Of a DNA stretch of 64,000 nucleotides, positions 1-9,060 are shown in pieces (the first letter of the stretch is position 1; each line of letters starts with the position of its first letter). The position numbers were made by a program, and so were the translations under genes. The stretch spans positions 1 through 64,000 of the forward strand of contig CAYJLC010000002.1 in NCBI GenBank assembly GCA_964370735.1. Reading direction: 5' to 3'. The notes under the pieces are model-generated. The model ran no database searches and had not been told where the DNA came from. It saw only the letters and a list, made by a program, of their open reading frames with translations. Source of the stretch: CAYJLC01 sp964370735 (GTDB taxonomy: Bacteria; Bacillota; Clostridia; Oscillospirales; Butyricicoccaceae).

Positions 1-1
1 A

Positions 2-1942
2 ATGATAGAATATAATTTATTGTCAGAATATACTTCACTGTTTATTTTGACAGCCGTTATAATTAGCTTTAGGCGAGATTATGAGGCGAGAAATTTGAAG
101 TTTAGATTTTTAAAGGCTATGTATTACTCAGCCTTTATCAGTGTTGCTTTGACTATCGCGTCTATTCTTAGCACCACTCTCTTCGCCACTTATTCAAGCT
201 ATTTTTTGTCGTATATCTTAACTCTCTTATACTTTGTGTTTCTGCCCTGTTTGCCAGTGATGTTTATACTATATTCCGTCGCTTTAACTGATTATAACTC
301 GAGCGAAAAAGGTTATTATAAAAAGCTGATACCATATTGTATACCATATTTAATTTACATAATAGTCATATTATTGAACGTGTTTACAGATAAGATTTTT
401 ACAATTGATGAAAGTAATTTATATATAAGAGGTGATTGGTACCAAGCACCTTATGTTGTCAATGGGTTTTATGTGTTAATGCTGTTTCACCTTGCTATTA
501 AAAATATGAAAACCGTATATAAAGAAATAATGCAGGTATTAAGTTTTACTTTTATTTTATCTTTAAGCTTAATTTTTCTTCAATTCTTTTTGGACGATAT
601 TGTTCTTACTGGCACAAGTTACACTTTTGGTGTGTTAATCGTACATCTGTATATTCAAAATGTGCGAAAATCAGCCGACCATTTAACAGGTGTAAACAAC
701 AGAATTGCACTTACTCACAAAATAAACGAGAGTATTAAAAATAATGAACACTTTTCGCTGTACATAATAAGTTTGCGAAATTTTAAAAGTGTAAATGAGC
801 GATATGGGCTTGAAACAGGTGATAAACTCTTAAGATTAGTTTCCGAAAATCTATCTAGGAAATTTTCTATGAAAAAAATATATAGATATAGCGGAGATGA
901 GTTTGCTATTCTTTCAAAAGACCTGAGCGAAGAATATTTTATGTCAGTAGATGCTATGATAGACGAATTCAAACGCCCTATTTCCATAGAAGGTTTAGAT
1001 GTGATTTTGGATTTGATTTTTGTAAGGGTTGATTTTCCTGCCTTTTCAAAAAACTTAAAAGATTTAATTTCTGCTGCCGATTATTCTGTGCGCACATTGA
1101 AAGAAAAACCTAGCAATGTAAGATATTTATATGTTGTTTCAATTATGCAAAATATGTCTGAAAAATACTTGATGACACAGAAAATTAAAGATGCGCTTGT
1201 TAATAATGATTTTGTAGTTCATTACCAGCCGATTTTCTCTGTGGAACAGAATGCATTCACTAATGCAGAAGCTTTGGTTAGAATGCTTGATAATGACAAA
1301 TTATTATACCCAAATAGTTTTATCGAGTTAGCCGAAAAAACAGGACTTATTACAAAAATCACCTATAAGGTATTAGAAATTGTATGTAGGGATTTGCGAG
1401 AATTGTTGGATAATGATAAGTTAGGAACGCAGTTTGAGTCTGTTTCGATAAATTTTCCATACTATCAATTTGCACTGCCAGATATGGCTCAAGAAGTTAC
1501 AGAAATATTATCGAAATACAATATTCCACCCTCTATGATTAAAATTGAGATTACGGAAAGAGTGCTTATTTCAGACGCATTTAATATGAAAAATATTATG
1601 AAAGAAATGCAGGAAAAAGGATTTATTTTCGAGCTTGATGATTTTGGGATTGAGTATTCAAATATGAGTGTATTTTTAGATTTACCACTTGATATAATTA
1701 AAATCGACAGAAGTCTGTTGCTTTCTGCGGCAAAATCAAAAGAAAATAGAAAGTTTTTTGAATATCTTGTTATGGGAATTAAGTCTACAAATAAGCAAAT
1801 TATCGTCGAAGGTATAGAAGAATTAGAGCAAAAAGATTTGTGTGTTTCTTGCAAATGCGATTATATTCAAGGGTATTATTTCTCAAAACCAGCACCAATT
1901 TCTGAAGTCCTTTCTTTTATAGGGAGAAACGCCGACGAATAA
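2..1942 (+). CDS. Membrane-bound GGDEF/EAL c-di-GMP protein
   Basis: The protein has 646 residues. The first ~220 form about seven hydrophobic helices, a membrane sensor module. A GGDEF-type domain follows; its signature reads SGDEF (residues 297-301) instead of GGDEF, so cyclase activity is doubtful. The EAL domain keeps EAL at 423-425, DDFG at 546-549, a KIDRS motif and a GYYFSKP end, so c-di-GMP hydrolysis is plausible. The degenerate GGDEF may bind GTP or act as a regulator. The ATG lies at the window edge, so its ribosome site cannot be seen, but the N-terminus looks complete. No partner gene is adjacent downstream. Domain identity is certain; direction of activity is inferred. Confidence 0.88.
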   Translation: MIEYNLLSEYTSLFILTAVIISFRRDYEARNLKFRFLKAMYYSAFISVALTIASILSTTLFATYSSYFLSYILTLLYFVFLPCLPVMFILYSVALTDYNSSEKGYYKKLIPYCIPYLIYIIVILLNVFTDKIFTIDESNLYIRGDWYQAPYVVNGFYVLMLFHLAIKNMKTVYKEIMQVLSFTFILSLSLIFLQFFLDDIVLTGTSYTFGVLIVHLYIQNVRKSADHLTGVNNRIALTHKINESIKNNEHFSLYIISLRNFKSVNERYGLETGDKLLRLVSENLSRKFSMKKIYRYSGDEFAILSKDLSEEYFMSVDAMIDEFKRPISIEGLDVILDLIFVRVDFPAFSKNLKDLISAADYSVRTLKEKPSNVRYLYVVSIMQNMSEKYLMTQKIKDALVNNDFVVHYQPIFSVEQNAFTNAEALVRMLDNDKLLYPNSFIELAEKTGLITKITYKVLEIVCRDLRELLDNDKLGTQFESVSINFPYYQFALPDMAQEVTEILSKYNIPPSMIKIEITERVLISDAFNMKNIMKEMQEKGFIFELDDFGIEYSNMSVFLDLPLDIIKIDRSLLLSAAKSKENRKFFEYLVMGIKSTNKQIIVEGIEELEQKDLCVSCKCDYIQGYYFSKPAPISEVLSFIGRNADE

Positions 1943-2135
1943 TATTTTAAGAGATATAAAAAGCTCGTAATAATATTTTTTTTTTGCTTACATTTTATCA
2001 AAGTATATCAAAGGTTGCAAAGATATTGTTTGTGATAAAGTTGTAAAACAATTTAAAAAATCAAGTCTAAATTGTTGGTTTTCACTAAATTAGATTTCGG
2101 ACAGCTTAAATTATTAATAATTCTATTTTTTTGTA

Positions 2136-2164
2136 TTGACATTAAAAACCCATTATGTTATGAT
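2136..2164 (+). promoter_or_regulatory. Promoter of the cystine/cysteine operon
   Basis: TTGACA (2136-2141), a 17-base spacer and TATGAT (2159-2164). This would start a transcript carrying the leader peptide, the terminator hairpin and then the transporter. The rest of the 1943-2135 stretch shows nothing recognisable. Confidence 0.8.
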
Positions 2165-2192
2165 ACGTTTATCAAAAAAAAGGAGACTATTT

Positions 2193-2282
2193 ATGTTAGG
2201 ATTTTTAGAAAACAGAAGCGATAAGTGTATGATGATGCAGACCAAAGTTGTTGTATCATCTTATTTGTCGTGTTTTAAATAA
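2193..2282 (+). CDS. Leader peptide with cysteine codons (29 aa)
   Basis: A short frame with its own ribosome site (AGGAG about 8 bases before the ATG) lies between the promoter and a terminator hairpin. It encodes 29 residues with Cys at 12 and 27 and a run of three Met at 13-15. Downstream genes import cystine and destroy cysteine. This suggests ribosome-mediated attenuation sensing cysteine supply. A base run AGAAGC at 2214-2219 inside the frame could pair with the 3' arm of the terminator and act as an antiterminator. The frame, promoter and hairpin are seen; the sensing role is inference. Confidence 0.6.
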   Translation: MLGFLENRSDKCMMMQTKVVVSSYLSCFK

Positions 2283-2311
2283 TCAAACAAATAGTTAAAT
2301 ATAGCAATTTT

Positions 2312-2346
2312 GAGAAGCAGATTTTTTATAATTTGCTTCTCTTTTT
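2312..2346 (+). terminator. Intrinsic terminator/attenuator before tcyP
   Basis: GAGAAGCA (2312-2319) pairs with TGCTTCTC (2334-2341), followed by TTTTT. It lies 30 bases after the leader-peptide stop and ~90 bases before the transporter, so it must be read through for operon expression. Confidence 0.75.
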
Positions 2347-2435
2347 GCGTTTAAAGGAGGTATTTACGAAAATTATGCATTAAAACATAGGGAATTAGTT
2401 TAAAATGAAATACAAGAAAATTATGGAGGAATTAT

Positions 2436-3812
2436 ATGAATTCGGTATTTTTAGAGCAATTTTTGCAAATTAGCAAAATTGAAACAATTATTTTTATAGC
2501 AATATTATTTGCGTTATTTGGGGTATTAAAATTCTTAGAAAAGAAAGAACTAAGCTTTTCTAAAAGAATGATTTTAGGCACAGTTTTAGGGTTAATTTTA
2601 GGAGTAATCTTGCAATTTGCGTCTGGTTTTTCAGATAATCCGCTGGAAATTACATTCATAAGCGAAGCTACAAAGTGGTTTAGCCTATTTGGAAATGGAT
2701 TTATTGATTTAATCAGAATGCTTGTCGTTCCTATTGTTATGGTTTCGATTATTTATGTAATTATCAATATGGAAGACAAAACTAGTGTTTCAAAAATCAC
2801 ACGAAACACACTCGTTGTGTCAGTTTCAATGGTTGCGATTGCGTCTATTTTGGGTATTACTCTTGGTGTTATTTTTGGTTTAGGCAACACAGCTGTAACT
2901 TCTACACAAATTTATGAAATTCGCGAAGTGACTAGTCTTGTCGATACTGTAAGAAGCCTACTACCATCAAATCCTGTCGAGGCAATGGTCGAAACTAATA
3001 TTATAGCGCTAGTTATAGCGTCAGCACTTTTTGGGGTTTCTGCAAAAAAACTTCACAAAACCAACAGTGAAATTATAAAACCATTTTACGATTTAATTAA
3101 TGCACTTCACAAAATAATTATGAATATCGCATTAACTATCATCGAATTTATGCCATTTGCTGTTGTTGCACTTTTAGCAAATACCATAGCAAGCAGAGGT
3201 GTTGCGAGCATTTTAGAAGTGCTTTTATTCATAGGTGTTTTATATTTAGGACTTTTTATAATGTTTTTCGTTCAGCTATTTGCATTATCAATTTTTGGTT
3301 TAAATCCGATAAATTATGTGAAAAAAGCTGTCCCACCACTAGTTTTAGCATTTACTTCACGCTCAAGCGTTGGAACTTTACCACTAACAGTTGAAACACT
3401 AACAGATAAACTCGGCGTTAATAGTGGAACTGCAAGTTTTGTAGCTGGACTTGGAACAACTGCTGGTATGCAAGGTTGTGCTGGCGTTTTCCCATCACTT
3501 CTTTTGGTGTATGTTGCAAATCTAAATAATATTCCAATCGATATCACGTTCATTTTAATGACAATCGTTGTTGTAAGTTTAAGTTCGTTTGGAATTGCTG
3601 GTATCCCTGGGGCTGCTATGATGTCGGCATCGACTTCGCTTTCTGGTATGGGCTTTGCATCATTTTTCTCATCAATCAGCCCAATTTTAGCAGTCGACCC
3701 AATTTTAGATATGGGTAGAACTTGCCTAAATGTTTCAGGTGCTATGACAAATTCGATAATTGTTGATAAAACTCTTGGAAATTTAGACAAAAACGTTTAT
3801 AATAGTAAATAG
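2436..3812 (+). CDS. tcyP: L-cystine:cation symporter, TcyP-like (DAACS family)
   Basis: A 458-residue polytopic transporter of the dicarboxylate/amino acid:cation symporter family, close in length and N-terminal layout to Bacillus TcyP (463 aa). Hydrophobic helices run through the whole protein. The Ser-rich re-entrant segment (TSRSSVGTLPLT) and the helix of the RMLVVPIVMVSII type fit the family. Start is ATG 2436 behind a GGAGG site. The next gene is a cysteine desulfidase, so cystine is the best substrate guess; serine or dicarboxylates are alternatives within the family. The promoter, leader peptide and attenuator upstream suggest regulation by cysteine. Confidence 0.8.
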   Translation: MNSVFLEQFLQISKIETIIFIAILFALFGVLKFLEKKELSFSKRMILGTVLGLILGVILQFASGFSDNPLEITFISEATKWFSLFGNGFIDLIRMLVVPIVMVSIIYVIINMEDKTSVSKITRNTLVVSVSMVAIASILGITLGVIFGLGNTAVTSTQIYEIREVTSLVDTVRSLLPSNPVEAMVETNIIALVIASALFGVSAKKLHKTNSEIIKPFYDLINALHKIIMNIALTIIEFMPFAVVALLANTIASRGVASILEVLLFIGVLYLGLFIMFFVQLFALSIFGLNPINYVKKAVPPLVLAFTSRSSVGTLPLTVETLTDKLGVNSGTASFVAGLGTTAGMQGCAGVFPSLLLVYVANLNNIPIDITFILMTIVVVSLSSFGIAGIPGAAMMSASTSLSGMGFASFFSSISPILAVDPILDMGRTCLNVSGAMTNSIIVDKTLGNLDKNVYNSK

Positions 3813-3862
3813 ACAAATTCAAAATGCACTGAAAACTAAAAGTGTATAGTTTAGGAGAACTT

Positions 3863-5134
3863 ATGGATTATAACGCATATATAAATATTTTAAAAGAGGA
3901 ATTAGTGCCTGCAATGGGTTGCACAGAGCCGATAGCCCTTGCCTATGCGTCATCAAAAGCACGCGAGGTTTTAGGAAATATTCCGGATAAAATTATCGTG
4001 AAATGCAGTGGGAATATCATAAAAAACGCAATGTGTGTCACTGTTCCAAACACTGGTGGTTTGCGTGGAATAGAGGCTGCTGTTTTGGTTGGAACTGTCG
4101 CTGGAAAGTCAGAAAAACTTCTTGAAGTAATACAAGAAGTTACGGTTAAAGAGCAAGAGAAAACTCGCGATTTGCTATATAAAAACACTTGCAAAGTGGA
4201 ACTTTTAGACACAATTATCCCACTTCATATAATAGTAGAGGCAACTTTTGGAAACGAAAGTGCGACTGTCGAAATTCGCGAAGCGCATACAAATATAACT
4301 AAAATCACAAAAAATGGCGAGATTATTTTCGAAAATAACGAAGACGAAAATAAATATTTAGGTGTTTTCGCCGATAGGTCGATTTTAAATGTCGAAGATA
4401 TATATAAATTTGCAAATACATTTGAAATCGACGATTTAAAAGACCTTTTAGATACGCAGATTGAGTATAACTTGAATATCGCGCGCGAAGGTTTAACAGG
4501 GGATTACGGTGTTTCTATCGGAAATATTATTTTATCTTCGAATGAAAAAACTTGCATTAATGCGAAAATTAAAGCATATACAGCATCGGCATCTGAGGCA
4601 AGAATGAGTGGTTGCGACTTACCTGTTATGACAAATTCAGGTAGTGGTAATCAAGGGATTACAAGCTCAGTTCCTGTGATTATTTATGCAAAAGAACGCA
4701 ATTTATCAGAAGAACAGCTTTATAGAGGGCTTGTTTTTGCAAATTTAATCACAATTCACCAAAAAACAGGCATAGGTAGGCTTTCTGCATTTTGTGGCGC
4801 TGTCAGTGCATCTTGCTCGAGTGGTGCTGCGATTACTTATCTTTCTAATGGCTCTTTAGAGCAAATCAAAATGACTATTACAAACACGCTTGCAAATACT
4901 TCTGGAATTGTTTGCGACGGTGCAAAAGCATCTTGTGCTGCAAAAATCGCCTCAGGGCTAGACTCTGCTTTAATGGCGCATTATCTCTCGATGTCAAACA
5001 GAGTTTATGACGCAAATTCTGGCATTTTAAAACAGTGCATCGAAGAAACAATAACGGCTGTTTCGCGCGTTGGCAGAGATGGAATGAAAGAAACCGACAA
5101 GGAAATTTTAAATATTATGCTCGAAAATTCATAG
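3863..5134 (+). CDS. cyuA: L-cysteine desulfidase, CyuA/UPF0597 family
   Basis: A 423-residue member of the UPF0597 (YhaM/CdsB) family, related to the iron-sulfur serine dehydratase alpha chain. It breaks L-cysteine into pyruvate, sulfide and ammonia using a [4Fe-4S] cluster. Visible marks are MGCTEP (Cys20), a TNSGSGNQG motif and several conserved Cys in the C-terminal half. ATG 3863 is chosen over GTG 3842 because AGGAG sits just before it. It lies 50 bases after the cystine symporter, so the pair forms an uptake-and-catabolism operon like E. coli cyuPA but with a different transporter type. Serine deamination is the main alternative activity. Confidence 0.85.
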   Translation: MDYNAYINILKEELVPAMGCTEPIALAYASSKAREVLGNIPDKIIVKCSGNIIKNAMCVTVPNTGGLRGIEAAVLVGTVAGKSEKLLEVIQEVTVKEQEKTRDLLYKNTCKVELLDTIIPLHIIVEATFGNESATVEIREAHTNITKITKNGEIIFENNEDENKYLGVFADRSILNVEDIYKFANTFEIDDLKDLLDTQIEYNLNIAREGLTGDYGVSIGNIILSSNEKTCINAKIKAYTASASEARMSGCDLPVMTNSGSGNQGITSSVPVIIYAKERNLSEEQLYRGLVFANLITIHQKTGIGRLSAFCGAVSASCSSGAAITYLSNGSLEQIKMTITNTLANTSGIVCDGAKASCAAKIASGLDSALMAHYLSMSNRVYDANSGILKQCIEETITAVSRVGRDGMKETDKEILNIMLENS

Positions 5135-5205
5135 AATTAATTCGAAATAGTCTTTCTATGAAAGTAAAACTAGTGTTTATAAACTTTTTTTACAAGAAGA
5201 ATGCT

Positions 5206-5239
5206 AAAAGAGGCTGTCGTAATTGCGACAGCCTCTTTT
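5206..5239. terminator. Bidirectional terminator, copy 1 of a repeated hairpin
   Basis: AAAAGAGGCTGTCG pairs with CGACAGCCTCTTTT between convergent genes. The same GAGGCTGTCG-type hairpin recurs at 33111, 48665 and 61267. Confidence 0.85.
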
Positions 5240-5242
5240 TAT

Positions 5243-6052
5243 TTAAGAATAGATATTATTCATTTTTCTGAAAAATTCGCGGGCATTCTTTGCACATTCT
5301 AAATTAGAAGGTTTTGGGAATGCTTCGAGTGTTAAATATCCGTCATATTCCATGCCTTTTAGTAGGTGAAAAAGATTTTTCATACCTGTATGCGCTGTCG
5401 ATGGTGCTAGTCTTGTCGAGTCGGAAAAATGGATACTTCCGATATACGGTTTCGCTTTAACAAAACTCTCGTGCAAATCTAAATCCTCGATATTCATGTG
5501 AAATGTATCGAGTGCAAGGTAAATCGGAAGTTTGTTTTCTTTTATAAACTCCACACTTTCAAGCGTAGAATTTAACACATTTGTTTGATAACGATTAATC
5601 GGCTCTAAATGAATTTTTGTGTCGATTTTATCTAAAATTTCGTAAAAAGATGTCGCAAGTCGTGATTTAAAGTTATCTAAATTATCGTTTTCGCCACATT
5701 TTCCACGAGCCATTCCAAGGCACACAGCAGAATTCAAATCATTCGCTAGCTTTGCAGTTTCTATAACTCCTAAAACAGATTTTTTTCTAGCATCTTCGTC
5801 TTTGTCACCAAGAAAAATCTTGTTTTTCACCAAAAAAGTCGGCATAATCGAGTTAATTGGAAAATCATATTTTTCGCAAAGCCTAATAGTCTTTTTAACT
5901 TCGCTGTCATCTTCGGAGTTTATAAACAAATCAACACCATCAAATCCTAATTCTTTAATTGTTTGAAAATTTTCTTCATTATCGCCAGAAAAAAGTATCG
6001 GCGAGTTTGCACCTGTTTTAAGTACAGATATGAGCATTGATGTTTTTATCAT
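5243..6052 (-). CDS. Sugar phosphate isomerase/epimerase-like TIM barrel
   Basis: A 269-residue AP-endonuclease-2/xylose-isomerase-like barrel. Typical marks are a GFDGVDLF segment early, acidic and His residues at strand ends (LEPINR, ALDTFHMN, GSIHFSD) and TLEAFPKP near the C-terminus, which fit metal-dependent isomerases and epimerases. ATG 6052 is chosen because AGGAGG precedes it; a longer frame extends upstream but lies inside the sulfatase gene. Its start overlaps the end of the sulfatase by 35 bases, so the two are translationally coupled. It is probably the last gene of the sulfatase/transporter operon and acts on the desulfated sugar. The exact substrate is unknown. Confidence 0.75.
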   Translation of the reverse strand: MIKTSMLISVLKTGANSPILFSGDNEENFQTIKELGFDGVDLFINSEDDSEVKKTIRLCEKYDFPINSIMPTFLVKNKIFLGDKDEDARKKSVLGVIETAKLANDLNSAVCLGMARGKCGENDNLDNFKSRLATSFYEILDKIDTKIHLEPINRYQTNVLNSTLESVEFIKENKLPIYLALDTFHMNIEDLDLHESFVKAKPYIGSIHFSDSTRLAPSTAHTGMKNLFHLLKGMEYDGYLTLEAFPKPSNLECAKNAREFFRKMNNIYS

Positions 6053-7640
6053 TTTTACCTCCTGAAATCTTGTCTTTCCAGTTGATTTGCACCCATTTTT
6101 CGGGAGTGAAATTCTCTTGCCTTTCGCCAATTGTCGAACGTCCATTTTCAAAAACTTCGTCGAGTTCTTCGAGTAAAATTTCGATAATTTCTTCATTATG
6201 GTCGATAATATCATCTTTTTCACCGATATCAGACGATAAATTGTAAAGCTCGAAATTCTGCTCGATAGGCTCTTGATTTCTGCCAGAAAGCATAGCTTTT
6301 GGATAATCGCCACCTTTTTCGCAACACGCAAGCTTATATCCGTCTTTTGTGATGCCAAGATAGCCAGAACTTGATGCAGAAACTATGGATTTTCGCTCGG
6401 TTTTTCCGTTTTCAAACCAAACAGAAAGAACGTCGAACGAGTCTTCGGCTGCATTATCTGGAACATCGATATCAAGCATTTTTGCAAAGGTTTTAAAGAA
6501 ATCTGTGTGGCAAATTAGCTCGTCGCAAACACTTGACTCTTTAATCATTTTGGGATAATAGAACACTGTCGGCACGCGATGTCCACCCTCGTAAAGCGAG
6601 AATTTATGCCCTCTTAAATGACCTGATGGATTATGCCCTTTTGATAATAAAAACTCAAAATCTGAACTTGCAGCGCAACCATTATCGCTAGTAATAACAA
6701 ACAAAGTATCGTCTAAAATGCCTTTTTCTTCTAGTTTTTCTGCAATTTGACCTACCATATCGTCCATTTGTAGAACAATATCGCAATATGCATTAAGCCC
6801 TGATTTTCCTTTGAATTTTTCACTTGGAAGAAGTGGTGTATGCACAGCAGGAGTTGGATAATAGATAAAAAACGGGTCGTCTTTTTCAGAATAATCATCG
6901 ATTAAATCAAGCACTTTATCGTTAAAAACATCGAGCGCAGTTTCGTGATTAAATGTGTCAGAAATAGGTCCACACGCCCAAGTCGTATTTGTGCCAATTC
7001 CACGTCTATCCATTTTGATAACACCAGAAACAGATGTTGGTTTATCTAAAACTTCGTGATTTTCTATATAAACATAAGGTGGTTGGTCGAGTGACGCTGC
7101 CATTCCGAAAAAATAATCAAAACCATATTCGTTCGGACCATAAGTTATCGGTTTTTCATAGTCGATGTCTAGTCCTTTAACCATCGACGACATACTTGGC
7201 GTGATAGACGGCTCGAACGCCGTTTTTTTCTTCATATCGACATACCATTCGTCGTCACCACCGAAATCTTTTGGAACAGGGCTGTTATTTAACTGCCACT
7301 CAAGCCCTAAATGCCATTTTCCGACACACGCAGTCGTGTACCCTGCATTTTTAAATACATTCGCAAGTGTCATTCGGTCCCGTTCGATAAGAGTTAAACT
7401 GTCACCTGGAAGAACAGAAAATTTAAGACGCGAGCGAAAACCATATCTCCCTGTTAAAAGTCCATATCGCGATGGAGTACACTGAGCCGAACACGCGTGA
7501 AAATTTGTGAATTTTATGCCAGCTTCTGCTAATTTATCTATGTTTTTTGTATGAATTTTGCCATCTGGGTTGAACGAAGATACATCACCATAACCCAAAT
7601 CGTCGACAAACATTAATATTACATTAGGCTTGTTTTTCAT
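6018..7640 (-). CDS. Sulfatase with CTPSR active site
   Basis: A 540-residue sulfatase of the alkaline phosphatase superfamily that hydrolyses sulfate esters. CTPSRYGLLTGR holds the catalytic Cys54, which must be oxidised to formylglycine; FVDDLGYGD (11-19) supplies calcium-binding Asp, and SDNGC and KWHLG motifs are present. No signal peptide is seen, so it is probably cytosolic and acts on imported substrate. ATG 7640 with an AGGAGG-like site is preferred to an upstream start. It lies 16 bases after the second sulfatase. No formylglycine-forming radical SAM enzyme (anSME) is in the window; it must be elsewhere. Confidence 0.9.
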   Translation of the reverse strand: MKNKPNVILMFVDDLGYGDVSSFNPDGKIHTKNIDKLAEAGIKFTNFHACSAQCTPSRYGLLTGRYGFRSRLKFSVLPGDSLTLIERDRMTLANVFKNAGYTTACVGKWHLGLEWQLNNSPVPKDFGGDDEWYVDMKKKTAFEPSITPSMSSMVKGLDIDYEKPITYGPNEYGFDYFFGMAASLDQPPYVYIENHEVLDKPTSVSGVIKMDRRGIGTNTTWACGPISDTFNHETALDVFNDKVLDLIDDYSEKDDPFFIYYPTPAVHTPLLPSEKFKGKSGLNAYCDIVLQMDDMVGQIAEKLEEKGILDDTLFVITSDNGCAASSDFEFLLSKGHNPSGHLRGHKFSLYEGGHRVPTVFYYPKMIKESSVCDELICHTDFFKTFAKMLDIDVPDNAAEDSFDVLSVWFENGKTERKSIVSASSSGYLGITKDGYKLACCEKGGDYPKAMLSGRNQEPIEQNFELYNLSSDIGEKDDIIDHNEEIIEILLEELDEVFENGRSTIGERQENFTPEKWVQINWKDKISGGKNDKNINAHICT

Positions 7641-7656
7641 AAAAGCCTCCTTTATT

Positions 7657-9045
7657 CTACTGCACAATACAATTTGTATCGTCTAAAACTGCTGTTTTAA
7701 ATAAATTTTCGCACCAAGGAAGTGCAGCCCCGTCTGTTTGGTGGTCTTTTGGTGGTGCGTCAAACTCTCTATCTAAAGAGTCGTTTGTTTTTTCCATTAA
7801 ATCTGCCACTCTTTTGTGTAATTTTTTTACTATTTCAGAATATTTTTCGTCATTTATAAGATTATTCATCTCAAGTGGGTCATTTTCTATGTCGAAAAGC
7901 TGAGTTGATACACCTTCGTTTTCTTGATAGCAGTATTTTTCCGTTCTAATTCCACGAATTGCAACAGAGATGAACATTGGGTGTTCGTAATCAAAACGTT
8001 GACGCATATTTTCAAAATAAACATAGTCGCGAACTTCGGCATTTTTGTCGCCTTCGCACTGAGCTTTAAGGCTAATTCCTTCGGCATACTGTGGGATAGA
8101 AACACCACAAACATCAAGAATAGTTGGGAAAACATCGATAGACGGGTCTACCATATTATAGACAGTTTTCACATCAAAGCCTTTTGGATATCTAATCATA
8201 AACGGAACGTGCATCGACGCATCGTTTATAACGATTTTTTTGTATCTTCCAAGCTCACCAGCCATTTCTCCGTGGTCGCTTACGAAAATAATCATCGTAT
8301 CGTCTAAAACACCACGTTTTTCAAGCCCGTCTAAAACTTTTCCGATTTCCTCGTCAAGCATTGTAACTAAACCTAAATATTTCGCTGTAAATTCGCGTGC
8401 TTTTTCTTCGCCATCCTTTGGAACATTTTCTCTGATAGGCACTTCTTCTGGGGAATACATTGTTAAGTACTTATCAGGAGCGCTAAACGGAGGGTGGGGA
8501 AGTCCATAGGAAATGCACCCTAAAAATGGTTTGTCAAGAGCGACGCTTTCGTCTACAAAATCCATTAGATGGAAAGTTTCATAAACTGCCTCATAAAGCG
8601 AAGACCTACGAGGAGTTTTGTCATCTCCACAATAGTAAATACTTTTTTCATAGCTATGTCCACGCGTGAACCCATTAAAATGAGTAAAGCCTGCACGTTC
8701 TTCTTTTGGAACAAAATCGTGTTTTTTTCCACCATTTAAGTGCCATTTTCCTATCCAACCTGTGTGATAGCCGTGTTCATTCATTATTTGTGGCAAAAAT
8801 TCTTGGTTAAATGGAATTGCATAATGATTTACATAAAGTCCGTGGTTATGCGCATATTTCCCTGTTAATACTGAACCACGAAACGGACAGCAAAGTGGAT
8901 ATGAAGTATATGCGTTTTTGAAAGAAACGCTTTCGCCATTTAGTCTATCAATATTCGGAGTTTTAACGACTGTGTTTCCGTTACAAGCTAAAGCATCATA
9001 ACGGAGTTGGTCTGCATATATAAATAAAACATTTGGTTTTTTCAT
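7657..9045 (-). CDS. Sulfatase with CCPFR active site
   Basis: A 462-residue sulfatase of a different subgroup from its neighbour. The active site reads C52-C-P-F-R, keeping the CxPxR core but with Phe where most sulfatases have Ser. The N-terminal metal motif is ADQLRYD, common in the choline-sulfatase/phosphonate-hydrolase-like branch. KWHLNGG, SDHGEM and GRYKK motifs also fit. No signal peptide is present. Two sulfatases in one operon suggest a substrate carrying more than one sulfate, or two related substrates. A weak AAAGGG ribosome site precedes ATG 9045. Confidence 0.88.
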   Translation of the reverse strand: MKKPNVLFIYADQLRYDALACNGNTVVKTPNIDRLNGESVSFKNAYTSYPLCCPFRGSVLTGKYAHNHGLYVNHYAIPFNQEFLPQIMNEHGYHTGWIGKWHLNGGKKHDFVPKEERAGFTHFNGFTRGHSYEKSIYYCGDDKTPRRSSLYEAVYETFHLMDFVDESVALDKPFLGCISYGLPHPPFSAPDKYLTMYSPEEVPIRENVPKDGEEKAREFTAKYLGLVTMLDEEIGKVLDGLEKRGVLDDTMIIFVSDHGEMAGELGRYKKIVINDASMHVPFMIRYPKGFDVKTVYNMVDPSIDVFPTILDVCGVSIPQYAEGISLKAQCEGDKNAEVRDYVYFENMRQRFDYEHPMFISVAIRGIRTEKYCYQENEGVSTQLFDIENDPLEMNNLINDEKYSEIVKKLHKRVADLMEKTNDSLDREFDAPPKDHQTDGAALPWCENLFKTAVLDDTNCIVQ

Positions 9046-9060
9046 AAGTTAAACCCTTTC

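Noticed and set aside
6053..6358. Longer N-terminus for the isomerase-like gene
   Set aside because: It lies within the sulfatase gene in another frame, and AGGAGG precedes ATG 6052.
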